A DNA stretch of 64,000 nt. Origin: Musa acuminata AAA Group (taxonomy: Eukaryota; Streptophyta; Magnoliopsida; Zingiberales; Musaceae). The translations under genes were made by a program, and so were the position numbers. Under the pieces are notes generated by a model that made no database searches, had not been told where the DNA came from, and saw only the letters and a program-made list of their open reading frames with translations. Of this stretch, positions 15,001 through 26,200 are shown piece by piece. The stretch lies in the NCBI RefSeq assembly GCF_036884655.1, contig NC_088327.1:14806501-14870500 (forward strand), in the 5' to 3' direction. Every line of letters starts with the position of its first letter. Position 1 is the stretch's first letter.

Positions 15001-18000
15001 AGCCAACTGTGGTCTAACAGGTTTTCCGACTTCTATATCCTATCCATTGGCAATTAATTTCAATCGTCAACAAGTAACAAATTCAAGATCTAGTTAGGTA
15101 GGAAACCACATCGGTACAGAAAATAAGATGAAGCACCCAGATCATGTAAACTAGGACATCTTATTCTGAATAGTTCTAGAAAAGATTTGAACTCAATGGA
15201 CTCACATGTATCTCAACTTTCTAGGAAACGTGGTGCAAAACAAGTAAAAAAATATTAGCACAAGGTACCCTATGTTTAGTGTTTAATGTATTGACTTCTC
15301 AAGTCACTTCAACCATAGATCATACAGAAAGAAACATAGCTTAAACAGCCATAATCCTCAGGAATGAAACTGGTAGTGACATATAAACTTGAAACTGTTC
15401 AGAAGTTCTCTGCCAGAGCCATGATGTTTGGTTGTCATACTCAAGGATTACCATGCTGATTAGCATGAGCTTCCACATGTCAGAATAAACTATGTCAGAA
15501 AGGCTTACTTAAGCTCGCTTTTGTTAATCCTACTCAGAAAGAACAGCTAGGAGATGATTAGCTCCAAGTACCAAAGTCCACAGCTCCCATGATTGCGAGC
15601 TGCGGCTTGCTTGTTGACATGCTACATGTCGACTTACATCAGAGGTTAGATCATGGCCTATGCCAAGACATTGACATGCTACATTTTGACTTATGTCAGA
15701 GGTTAGATCATGGCCTATGCCGAAATTTGTTGACATGCTCCATGTTGACTTATGTCAAAGGTTAGATCATGGCCTACACCAAGAATCGAAAGGCATGCTG
15801 ATGGGCACGGCAAGGAATTGTGTTGTGGTAGAGGCATCGGCACATCGCTATGCCATTTAAACGCAATCCTTGATTATACCAACCATAATAGGCACTACAA
15901 ATGAAATGAAATGCATGCCCTAGTAGACCATAAAAGAGCACAGAGACATAATCAAATTAGTAGTTATAGATTGCAAATAGCTTTCCGGTAAAAAGAGGAA
16001 TACAAGAACCTATTTGACTCTGCACAGAAATTGATTGATTTGGAGTAGGCCAGCACAGAGCCAGAGACACTAACATTCAGCTAATACAATGGAGAGAAGA
16101 TAAAATAAAAGGGAGGTTTGATAGAAGTTCAGTTTGATGGTCAAAATCTGATTCCAACGACATGAAGAGCACAAAGAGATACAAAAGTATTTGTAGCGAT
16201 TACTCTCTGAATGAAAGTTTCCGTAGCCATGTGGTTTCCTACCTAACTAGTAACTTTAAAAAAAAACTTAAAATCTTGGATTGCTCTACATGATAAATCC
16301 TACTACTACTGAAGAAAGTTTATACAGTGTCACAAATTTCTTTTGCAAGCAATATCCAACATCTGCAATTTCAGATTCCCATACTGATCCCCCGAACAGA
16401 TCCAAATGACATGACCAATGAAAAAAAGGTACTTTGCAGCAGACAACCAGAAAGGTTACAAGATTGTATGGACTATGCAACAATTCCTATTCTAAAAACA
16501 TCTAGATTTATAGTTGTTTTTGCAGAATCTTGTGCCATCCGCCGGCTATCCAAAGCAACCTTTCACATCACTGTTGGTTTTGAACAAAATTGTGGAAAGG
16601 ATATACCAAGACGCAGGCACCAGAGTTAATATGTTCCAATCATGTAACTTCAAATAGTTGTACAGTTATAACACGATAACAACATCAAATTGCAGCAAGA
16701 ATCACTTGTCCAGATAAGCCTGATGCTCTTTAAAAAAATTGGTATCTTCCTTGTTTCTCGATAGGAATTATTCTACTACTTTTGCTGTCCCAAACAGAAA
16801 TTATCTTATTGTCCATCAAGTAGTACATATGTTTGATAAACATGTCATGCCTAAAGCTGACTACAGAAGCATATAGTTATTCATGTAAACATGATTAGAT
16901 TCCATAGTGCAGAATCAAAAGATTCAGATTGTGTAATAATCAACCATTTTACAAATAACAATTTCTTAGACATAACCATGGATTTTACACTAGCTCTTTT
17001 GTCATCTACACCATTTGTTTGAGTAAATAACGACTATACACAATTACATAGCCATAGCCTTTAGAATTTACCTAACAGAAGGCCTCAAAAAGAATTAGAA
17101 AATTTTGGTTCTGCGCTTAAGAGAAAGCATTACCAGCTGTAATCGCATACTCATTGAAGAGTTCTGGCTAGTCTATGACACATAATAGACAAGCTCATAC
17201 TTCTGGGTTCAAGTATTTCCTGGATCCTAATAAATTTTAAAGACCCAAAATTGAAGCAAAAATATTAATTCATTAATTATGTAGACATGAGATGACCTTC
17301 AAACAACCTGTTTCTTTTGTCGTTGAGTGTGATCTTTCAGCTTTTCACATACTAATTTAAGGTCACAGGTGACGTTGAACAAATCTTCAGCATCAGGATG
17401 AAATTCATGAAATATGCTCTTTTCACTAATTCCCAGCTTTAAATCTACACACAATTTTAAAATGATTAGTTCCTTTCAGTGGAGGGAAAAGGCAATAACT
17501 TGCCGTAAAGTACCTTTTAAGATGATCATCAAAATCCACTTCATCTCCAAGGCATTTGTTTTCTTGATGAGACTTGACAGAATCACAGCCTTTTCCCCCC
17601 TGTTGATACAAGGTTAAAGAATGTGATAAGCAAAACAAATAAAAAATGATTGAGAACATGAAGACACAAAGTAATGACCGGAGATAAAAGGTTTCATATG
17701 GTGACAGCAGATACTTAAAGAAAGTTACATATAAATTGGAATTTGGTGCAGTAAGAATCGTAGGTCAACATGGAGTTCTAGGACCACCTGTGACGCAACA
17801 GATGCCTTCATCAACTTATCGCAGTTGACAAAAAAAATATATGACATTCTGTTGTGACCAGAAAGAGAGGCCGATTATCATCCAACAAGCGTACTTTCTC
17901 TTCTAATAAATTGGCATCAAGGGATATATACAAAATTGGAGTATCCAACATGACTAAAATCAACAAGTAAATAGATCACAGTTCTAGCTTTGCACTATTC

Positions 18001-19866
18001 TTTGAATCCAGTGCAAAATGCATGAATGACTTTTCAACTAACTGTCTTTCTATGTACATGAATATTTGCACCCTAATTTTCCATGTATGAAGTACCTATT
18101 TTCTGTTGATGCCAATTGATCAAGCAAATTGTTAAGCTCCCTGATTGTAAGTCCGCCAGAAACCATCCCCTGCCTACGTTGCAACACCTGAACAACAAAA
18201 AGTGGAGTTTTTGCAAGCATACAGATATGAAGAGAAGAATTTCAACAAGGCAACAAGCTCATAGGATATGGAGGGTATACACTACCAACAAATAGAAATG
18301 TGAAACAAAAAAAGGATACCAAAAATTATTCCAGAAGAACACGCTGTTTGATTAATTATACCAGAAATTTGTTGTACATTGCAGAAAGCAAATTATTCAA
18401 GGATGGTTAACTTACAAAAGTTTGCTTGATGTCAGGCTACCCATTCCCTCACTACACAATCATGGCCATACTTGAACCTAACTGGACTTACCACATTTGT
18501 GAGCACTAGGACTCTGTGGACTGCCAAAACAATCAAAATTGAAGACTGAGAAAAGTTCATAAGTGTACCACCCGTAATCAATGGGAACTAATCAAATGAT
18601 AAAAACATTTTCTATGCAAAATGTAACAAGTTTTGCAAAGTGTAGCTTTAAAGAGGACGAACTAAGATTCAAAAAAGTAGCATTTCAAACTTTAAATATA
18701 CAAGTCAAGAGAGGCCCATCCTATGCATGGTAATATAACAATATTGATTTCATCAGGCAAGGAGCCGGTGCCAGCAAAAGGATAAACAAGTCAACTCCAG
18801 TCAAGCACTCTTGACAGTTGAGTCGAGCATAGTTCACACAGAGAGGGACCAAATAACGTTACTTGGTTCAATGCAAGCCATTTACTACACCTACAATTCA
18901 AGAATCTTAGCCTACATGCAAAAGTTTGATTTTAGATGGCAAGAGATACGCCACAAAATATTAATCTAAAAATGGATGCAAAAATGTTTTGTTTATGACA
19001 AAAAGGAACATAAAGAAAATATACCAAGATAACCTTATAAAGAAAATATATCCAATTTATATTCTTCTCTAATTAACACGTGGATGAATGAAGTAATAGA
19101 AGCTATGCATTAAATAAATAGAGTGACTGAAACTATTCATCAACAACAGGAAGTCTTTCGGCTCGAAACGTATTTCTCATTCTTTTTTTCTTTTCTTATG
19201 CAGATTAAACCAGGGAAAAGGGGGAAAAGTACCATCAGGTGAAATTTCACGCTTAAAAGACTTCAAGAACCAATAAAGATTTCAAGAACCATTAAAGATT
19301 TCAAGAATCAGTTCAAAGAACACCAGTTTAAAACGAGGAGGAAAACACTGGCAAAAAGGACAAGTGACCATGTGCGCGCAATGGATAATCCTACGAAGGT
19401 AGCTCGTGAAGCAACCATTTAGACCATATTTCCCAGCCACATTGGGACAAAGGCCACGAAATGATTCAAGATTTCTTGCGGACGGTATGCGAAGCACTGC
19501 ACAGAAAAGGGTTTGTAACGAGAAACTCACCTCGGCGGCAATGAGGGCGAAATTTCCGGCATTAGCACCGGATCTGGCGCCGCCCTTCCGCCAATTGACG
19601 AGGCGGAGGGCGTCGGGGGAGTCTTTGGCAAGGCCGAGGGCGTCAACGACGCAAGTGGCGAGGGTGGACTCCTTGAGGCCGTAGGTGCCGCGCTCGCGGT
19701 CGAGGCCCGGAAGGATGAGGCGGACGGCGCTGAAGTACTCGCGGCCGGTGTAGACCCGGTCCAAAAACGTCCGGAACCGCTTCCGCTTCTTGGCGGCGGT
19801 CCGGTCACGGAGCATCGCCTGGAACATGCTTACCAGTAGCCCAAACTTCACCGTCGTATCCGTCAT
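1..19866 (-). CDS. LIG4: DNA ligase IV, 5' three-fifths of the gene; continues beyond the left window edge
   Basis: ATP-dependent nuclear ligase that seals double-strand breaks in non-homologous end joining, with XRCC4 (family knowledge). Coding exons, 5' to 3' on the minus strand: 19866-19531, 18187-18096, 17599-17514, 17444-17308, 15039-14965, 13064-12973, 12712-12641, 12411-12332, 12242-12205, 12118-12112, 11648-11493, 7937-7862, 2075-1951, 1873-1839, 1597-1539, 422-339. All have GT-AG borders and the frame stays open for 1550 nt (516 codons). Exons 1-5 encode the N-terminal DNA-binding domain. Exon 6 carries the adenylation motif KFDGDR, with the catalytic lysine near residue 253. Exon 8 has LDGEMLVWD, exon 12 ENR, and exon 13 DEGIVLKDL and KLKPDY, leading into the OB fold. 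The BRCT domains lie outside the window. The start was chosen because MTDTTVKFG aligns with the family N-terminus. Intron 12 (2076-7861) carries nested transposons. The other introns (for example 13065-14964 and 8-11.4 kb) show no gene. Confidence 0.96.
2815..3774. repeat. Older GTACC-rich repeat into which the hAT element inserted (left part)
   Basis: From about 2815 to 3060 the sequence is dense in variants of GTACCG, GATAC and AACGATCG, unlike the AT-rich LIG4 intron around it. A CT-rich stretch and an AT-rich tail follow up to the hAT insertion at 3783. GTACC motifs resume beyond the hAT element, around 7545-7570 (GGTACGTACCATACCG). This fits one older element split by the hAT insertion. 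Its class is unknown and its outer ends are not sharply defined. Confidence 0.45.
3775..3790. repeat. hAT left target duplication and terminal inverted repeat
   Basis: ACCATCAG (3775-3782) is the target-site copy. CAGTGATT (3783-3790) is the left terminus and is the reverse complement of the right end. Confidence 0.92.
3791..4540. repeat. GC-rich subterminal repeat tract of the hAT element
   Basis: About 750 bp of very GC-rich, low-complexity DNA. It contains GGCGCTCGGGCG-type units (3795-3950), about four CCCTAA units (about 4035-4067), GATCCC units (about 4096-4120), several copies of a unit like CTGCTCGCGCCTCCCGCGAG (about 4145-4345), and CCGCTCGCCGCTGCTG units to about 4520. A shorter related GCGCCTCG block lies at the right end (7447-7525). 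Subterminal repeats are known transposase-binding regions in hAT elements; that role here is an inference. Open frames across this tract are composition artefacts. Confidence 0.75.
4678..7291 (+). CDS. hAT transposase, four exons, 784 aa, apparently intact
   Basis: Catalyses cut-and-paste transposition of the surrounding hAT element. Exons: 4678-5647, 5742-6551, 6630-6748, 6836-7291, all with GT-AG introns. They sum to 2355 nt, exactly 785 codons including TGA. Residues about 15-75 form a BED-type zinc finger (CIFC, later H and CKKC). A DUF659-like RNase-H-fold region follows, with SDVWTD near residue 252 and ITDNGSN near 313, the likely catalytic aspartates. Exon 2 has CAAHCIDLM. Exon 3 begins the C-terminal dimerisation (hATC) region with EWWSLFG and CERNWS, which probably holds the catalytic glutamate. 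The C-terminus is a long acidic tail (EEEEEEDE). The start ATG is the first in frame before the zinc finger. The upstream GC-rich tract may be an untranslated leader. Confidence 0.9.
7529..7544. repeat. hAT right terminal inverted repeat and target duplication
   Basis: AATCACTG (7529-7536) mirrors the left end. ACCATCAG (7537-7544) is the second target-site copy and is identical to the left one. Confidence 0.92.
7571..7861. other. LIG4 intron 12, AT-rich remainder
   Basis: AT-rich intron sequence between the transposon cluster and LIG4 exon 12. No coding, repeat or RNA signal was seen. Confidence 0.5.
8253..8303. repeat. Two adjacent short hairpins in LIG4 intron 11
   Basis: GTGAACCG (8253-8260) pairs with CGGTTCAC (8270-8277). 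GACTGCC (8281-8287) pairs with GGCAGTC (8297-8303). The surrounding GGTACG-like text resembles the repeat at 2.8 kb. A pyrimidine-rich TTCCTC tract follows at about 8430-8590. Probably a decayed transposon; no function is claimed. Confidence 0.4.
12112..12118 (-). other. LIG4: 7-nt microexon of LIG4 (exon 10)
   Basis: On the minus strand the seven bases TTGTGCT are preceded by TGCAG and followed by GTATCC. Exon 9 ends in frame with CAG (Gln). Exon 11 begins with the last two bases of a codon (AT), followed by codons for IAFDILYVGD. Inserting the seven bases supplies Leu-Cys and the first base of Tyr, giving Q-LCY-IAFD. This matches the family sequence QLCYVAFD and keeps the frame. Without it, exon 9 joined to exon 11 loses both residues and frame. 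No other site matching the required pattern was found when the intervening 550 bp were read through. Confidence 0.8.
15615..15787. repeat. Three-copy tandem repeat, unit about 58 bp, in LIG4 intron 5... exon 4-5 intron
   Basis: Copies begin at 15615, 15672 and 15731, each with TGACATGCT. Each continues with a variant of TGACTTATGTCAGAGG and GTTAGATCATGGCCTA. Copies differ at several positions, so the array is not very recent. It lies in the intron between LIG4 exons 4 and 5 (15040-17307). Confidence 0.85.
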
Positions 19867-19990
19867 CTCGATCGAAAACTCGCAGCCCGACTAAAGAGAG
19901 CCCACTGGCTGTCCTCCTCGATGGGTTTTAAATTGGGGCGGAGACCGCCACGGCTTCTTACGAAAGAAGGGAGAGAGAAAGAGAGGAGTT

Positions 19991-19997
19991 CTTTATA
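19991..19997 (-). promoter_or_regulatory. Candidate TATA box of LIG4
   Basis: The minus strand reads ACTATAAAGAA about 125 bases upstream of the LIG4 ATG. A start site 25-30 bases downstream would give a 5' leader of about 100 nt. This is motif and spacing evidence only. Confidence 0.4.
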
Positions 19998-20863
19998 GTT
20001 TTCTTGGTGCCACGTGGCGTGCTCGGAAGTTTCTGGGCGCCGATCCAGCGGGAATAGGTTTAGCGTCGGATAGTTGACGGACATGAGGGCGAGATGGTTC
20101 TTTCAACATGTCTTCGAGTTTAGGGATTTCCACGATTTGGGGATTGTGCGAATTGATTGAATATATACAAGACCGACTAATAGCCTTATAGATTTAACAA
20201 TAATAATTTATTATTTGTATATTGTTTATCGAATTATGACACGTATTGTCGAGACAAATCATGACCAAAGGAATATGAGTAATTTATCAAAAAAATTATA
20301 TTTAATTTTTACTATCGATGTCCTTTTTTTCAAAAGTCTCGTTGATACTTAGTTCTCCGAATTAAGTTTTTTCACGTTAGATCCCTTCGAATTAGATTGG
20401 GTTGGGTCAGATCTTTTACATCCAAGTTATACTTGAGTTACAATCAAATTAAAAATATATTAATTTTTATATAAATTTATTATAAGCTTATCAAATTACT
20501 CCTTTGATATGCGTACATATTAATCCAAAAGTGAGTGATTATAGATATTTTTTTCTTTTTACTTGATATAAAAGATTAGCTCTTGTATGATAATCAAGAT
20601 TTGATATTATTTTACTATTTTCATTCATTCATCTCAAAACTAATTTGAACATCAAAGGGATTGGGCTATAAATCTTATCGTTGACCTTGATCTTCATATA
20701 AGTCATCCTCCGAACATGTGAGTGTATTCACCTCGAGCCTCGATAGAGCTTCAGACATATTACGATGACCACCTTATCCTTTTTATGTATATGAACCAAA
20801 ATAACCTCAGATTAATTAGGACGTCATCGATTTTTTTTCATATATATCGTTCCGTAATCATAA

Positions 20864-22221
20864 GGGATAATCGTATATTATCTCTTATAGTTAATTATTA
20901 TTAGTAGTATTTCGGTCCTTATACTTTAAAAAGTGGCATTGGGGTCCCTACACTTATGAATGTGAAACATTTAATTCCAATTCTTCTTACGTCGTTAATT
21001 TCATCGATGAAAAAAATCACACGTGTTATCATGTGCAAAAAGAGTGCAAATGGCCTTACCTTAGATCACTCCTGTAGCGCATCGCTCTATCGCTGCCAAG
21101 GTCCAACGATGGGATGGCTTCACCTTCGAGATCACCTTCTCGGTTGGAACTTGTTTCGTCTCAACTAGAGCCTACAGCAGTCCCCTTGTGATAATTGCCT
21201 CTCCCTCTCCTCCCGCGGTACTCAGCTCATCGTCTTCCACCCCCATGGTTGACGAGAGCTCTCTCCATCCTCCTTTTAATCTCCTTTGTTTTGATATACA
21301 TATGAATTGAATATTTCAACCAAGTTGATAAATATGCTTAATTTTACTTCGAATATTACATTAAATCTATTATTATATTATTAGACAAATGCATCATTAA
21401 CCAGGCTACTATTTATTTGTTAGTAGAAAGTATGCAGTAAGGTTCTATTATGACCCATTTTGGTTCTTCAACCACGGACCAAAATACTTAAGCTGAAGTT
21501 AACATAGTACACTCATCAAGCTCATATAAGCCAATCATAGTCATTGTCCACTTCCGATATAAAACTAAGTGGGGTGTTAGACTATCCCCCACTCAATTAG
21601 CTTTAACTTAGTATAGTATAGGTTTAACTTAATAGTGACTTCACGTCATAATGAGTTCTCTGACTCCATCCATGGGTAGCCTTTTCCTACTTCCACGAGT
21701 GACTCCATCCACGAGTAGCCCACTTCCGATGTGGGACTAAGTGGGGTGTTATAGGTCCTCTCCCATCTTCGTTAGCAATAGTTCATATACTTCGATGCCA
21801 CAACAAATGCGTCCAATTGTGCAATGAGTGAGCTAGGTCTGATGTGGTGGCAATGAGTGGTGCAAGAGAAATGTCGACCGAGTGGTAGTGGTCGAGCGAT
21901 GCAAGTGCGGTGGTGATGAGCGGTACAGATGCAACGACAATCAAGTAGGTGCGATCGACGAGCAGAGGGTAAGTAAGTCGGAAAGAGGAGATAAAAAAAA
22001 TCGATTAAGATGAGAAGTTGATATAAATTTAATAATTTAAAAATAATAAAATTATATATATATTTTTTATTAGTATTTCTTTTTTGCATGTGGACGACGT
22101 AAAAAAAATCGGATTAAATGTTTCATCTTTATAACTATAAAGATCATAATATTATTTTTAAAAATATATAAATCGAGATATTAATCATAATTAATTATAA
22201 AAATAATATCTAATTATCCTT
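20864..22221. mobile_element. Long-terminal-inverted-repeat element (Mutator-like or foldback), non-autonomous
   Basis: The sequence from about 20864 to 21000 (GGGATAATCGTATATTATCTC onward, through GAAACATTTAATTCC to TTACGTCGT) is imperfectly repeated in reverse complement at about 22221 down to 22084 (ACGACGTAA, GGATTAAATGTTTC, and ATCTAATTATCC at the outer end). The arms are about 140 bp with many mismatches. The 1.1-kb interior has no convincing protein. It includes GGACTAAGTGGGGTGTTA near 21730 and a related CTAAGTGGGGTGTTAG near 21566. Flanking bases are similar on both sides, but I could not fix an exact target duplication. Confidence 0.6.
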
Positions 22222-23222
22222 TAATAATGATAAACCAATTAACTATAGGAATATGGTTATCTAATTATTATCACTTTCTGCAGAAGTCTTCTTCACTCTT
22301 CCTCTTCCTCGAGAAGGCTTTCTTTTCAGCCTAAATCTCATCCAAATCTTCCTTCGGAAAACGAAAGAAAGGCTGTTCGACGTTGAGGAGGAGGTGCAGC
22401 GGAAGATGCGGAGAAGCAGCACAACGATGACAAAGGCAGGTGAGTGAAGACAAATGGGTCGAACGCGAGAGGTTGTGGCATCATCAATGGACAAAGTCAC
22501 CACCGCAAACTCTTATCTCTAAAAGATACCCCTTCACAAAGCCATTGAAAAGTCTGCTTATGCTGCATTCTTTTAAGATGATACTTACGGGATCGAGACG
22601 CAGAATATATTCTCAAACTTGATATTTAAGCAGAAGCTTCTAGATCTGAGGTACTATTTGTGTTTTTCCAACTAAAAACATCAAAAATATACGAGGGTGA
22701 TACTTCAAAATTAAACATTTATTAAATATGATATTTTATAATCTTTCATATTTCGAATCTTTGAACATCTTTTGATTCTATTTTATCTTTTTAATTATAT
22801 ATATAATATTAGATAAATCTTTTTATTTGTAGAAGGATAAACTTAAAAAATTGACTTCACTATGACAATATACATACTTTATTCATAAAAGACAACAAAT
22901 TACCAAAGATTTTAAGATGAGGGTGAGGACGCCACACTCCAAATCTTTGCACTGTTTCATGAGCAGATCATGCCACGTAAAATTTCCTGGTTGTCTTCTT
23001 CCGCGCGTCACACCATTTGAGAGCTCTCCAAAGTTGTAGCTTGTTTTCTCTCTCTCTCTCGCTCCTTATCTTTCTAGTTGCATCACCAGTCTCTCGGCCT
23101 CCACTAAACCCATGAGTACATAAGAGTCCGTCGGCAGTATACTTCTCTCGTCACAGCGTCCATCACCCACCACCCTCCAATCTCCAAATTACCTGCCTGC
23201 CCTCGCTGCTTCCTACACCTCC
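22222..23222. other. Intergenic region and promoter side of the F-box/kelch gene
   Basis: AT-rich DNA with no convincing gene. A CT microsatellite near 23048-23060 and CCTCC-rich text follow, about 160 bases before the ATG at 23223, as is common in plant core promoters and 5' leaders. Confidence 0.4.
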
Positions 23223-26200
23223 ATGAAACCCACGGCCGAAACAGGGCACCTCTCTGCCTTCCCCGCCCCGACCAAGGTCTTAAAGAAGGCCCCTCTCATG
23301 GCTTCGATCCCTCCCCCGGTTTCTCCCTCCTCCTCCTCCTCCTCTTCTTATTCCCCTTCCAACTACTCTTCAAGCAGCATAACCCAGATGGGCAGTGATC
23401 ACATCATCTCTATCCTCCTCCTCCTCCCCGTAGAGTCCATCCTCTCCTTCTCCATGACATGCAGAAGGTTCAGATCCGTGGCCTCCTCCGACTCCGTGTG
23501 GGAACCCATCTGCAGGAGGGAGTGGGGCAGCGGCGGCGTCGACGCCCTCGTCGCTTCCTTGTCTCAGCAAGAAAGGCAGCGGCTTTCTTGGAAGCGGCTC
23601 TACGCGCAAGTTTCCCGGCCCAGTTCCCTTTCTTGCCGCCGATTGTCGAGTAAAAGTGGCGCCTTTCCGAATCCCAGGGCTTCTCACTCCCTCAATTTCA
23701 TCTCTGATTGGCTTGTTCTCTTCGGCGGGGGATGCGAAGGAGGTCAGCCCTTTTTCGCTAGCGGCTTAACCTGTCTTTTTTCCTCTTTGCAATTAGATTC
23801 TTAGTGGGCGTGCAAATGATAGGCGGATAGTTTGATTGGATAGTTGAGTTGGTACTTTTATTGCTGCAGCCGTGTTCTTATGGATCTTGTTCAGTTTCTT
23901 GTCTATTACCGCCTAATCTTACCTACTTTTTTTTATGTCTGGAGAAATTCTGTTTTGGTACATGTACAGTGCATAAGAAGAAGTGTGATAACAATCAGTG
24001 ACAAAGACTTTCCAGAACATGCCATTTGCTGCTTATCTATTTTGAGAAGGAGAAGTTGGGCTCTTTTAGTTCTTTCTAGTGATGCATATCTCTCCAAATC
24101 TGTATAATTCTTGTAGTCCGTGCAACGTATTGAAACTATGCTTCTAAAAGAAAATTTTGAAATTAATTATTTGCTTTGACTTCTATAAGTGTTCACTTGA
24201 AATTCCAAACCAGCATTTTTTTTCCCATTCACGTTCAATGTTAATATCAATTGAGTGTAGCGCTGCAATCCCTTGTAGTTATTTTTTTGTAGACTAGTAG
24301 TATCAGAAAATGGGCAAATTCATTTTGCCTTTGAACGAGTAGGTCTTGCCATATGTCATCTACTTTGAAGGGCGGCATAACTATTAATGAAAAGAGCTGC
24401 AATGAGGGACCAAGAACCGCTGATTAAAGAGTTCCAAGAGTTTAGAGATCTGAAGAAGTCAACCTTGCTTTGATTGTTACTTTCTCACTCATTTGTATTT
24501 CAGTTATTCTGAAATAAACTACAACCTCTTCCTTTGGTCAGATGTATCCACTTTTCACCGCTGAACTGTTTCATTGAGCATATTTTTTCTTTTATAAGGA
24601 TAATATTTCTTTGCAGCTACATATTTGCTGAAACATGAAATTATTTTATGTTTGTTGATCTGACATCTACATGTGAAAATAGTTACTTTCTTTAAGGTTT
24701 TCTTTGTACCCAAACATGATAACGGAGAAATTTATCACTAGTTTTGAAGTACTTGTTCCAGACATTATCAGAATATTGTCCTCATACACAGCATTGGAGT
24801 CAAATGAAGAATCTTCTTAAACTCACAAAGATGCAGAATATCTTTCTTCACTGGCCTTCATGTAGTTGCCATTGGGCTGTTCTTACCAGAAAATATATCC
24901 TTTTTGTTTAAGGGAGATCTAAATGAGAAGAGAGAGTGTGGACAAAATAGGTAATACTTTTTTGAAAAAGCTATATGGACTATGACAACAAGAAAATATA
25001 TTTGCCTACAAAGGCAAGCCTTTGCTTCAATTTATTAATTCTTTTTGCTATCATTTGCCTCAATTAAAGTATCTTTTATTCAAGATGTGTACTTTAGCTC
25101 ATAGAAACATTTGATTCTGAGGCTGAACGATTATGATGATGTATAAACGAAAATGTCAGTCAGCCAACAAGCAAAATAGACTTCTACATGTCCTAGAGGG
25201 AATACCATTCCTTCAGATATATCACTTGATGTCCTTTGTTGATTGCCTGTGATACAGATACTTCAAAACATTTTGCATACACTCATAGGACATCATATAA
25301 AGGGTACTTGCCAAGTAAATTTAGGGCACATTGGAAACTCTTCAGATAACTATCATTTGTGATGGGCTACAACTGTCTACTGTAGCATATAAATAACTGT
25401 CAAATCTGTGTATGTTACTATGTTATATATTGAAAATATATTACTTGCTGAATTGATGTTGTATCATAACAAGTCAATGTATTAGCATTCATACTGCATA
25501 GTTGTGTACTTTCTTCGATACAAAGCTAGCAGCCATTTATGATATACCTGCAGTAAAGTACAAATGGTGGTTTTGGAATAAATTGAAGTTTTGATGGACT
25601 CTTATAGAATGAAAGTTCTGATGGAATTTAAGCACTTTTCATTATTTAGTTCATCGGGTCAACTATTTCATTCTCTCCTGATGTTTACAAATGTCTCTGA
25701 TAACGTTCTTGTAGTAGCTAAAAATGTCTCTGGTGATATCAGTGGAAATGTTTTTGGAATTTTGAACCACCCTTTCTTTTATTCATTTCGTCCTTTCTTA
25801 TAAATTCCATTTCTTGGCATTGGTGATCAGAAGTTATGACTACTTTGCAACTTCCATGGCTAATATCTGATGTTTTTGCTAATGTTGTAAAGTTTCTTTG
25901 TCTAATCTGAGCAGCATGAAAATGTTATTCTCTGTAGCAATGCTTACCTTTTTAAGTTCATACTGTGCTATTCTAGTGCTTGTTTAAAGTTGTCAAGAAA
26001 ATCAGGTCAGTATCTTGCTTGCAACTTTGTCAATCTGATAGATCTTATAAATTAATTAATATCAATTATATTTAAGTCTGAAGCTTTGGCAATTGTCTCT
26101 GGTAGAACCTTTGGCAATCGTATTTAAGTCTAAGTCTGATAGAACCTTTGTGGCAATTGATATTTAATTAATATCAATCGTGTTTATCAACTCATTTCTA

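Noticed and set aside
19863..20084. 73-codon minus-strand frame ending ATGA over the LIG4 start, a possible upstream ORF
   Set aside because: The likely TATA box (19991-19997) puts its ATG upstream of the transcript, so it probably is not transcribed.
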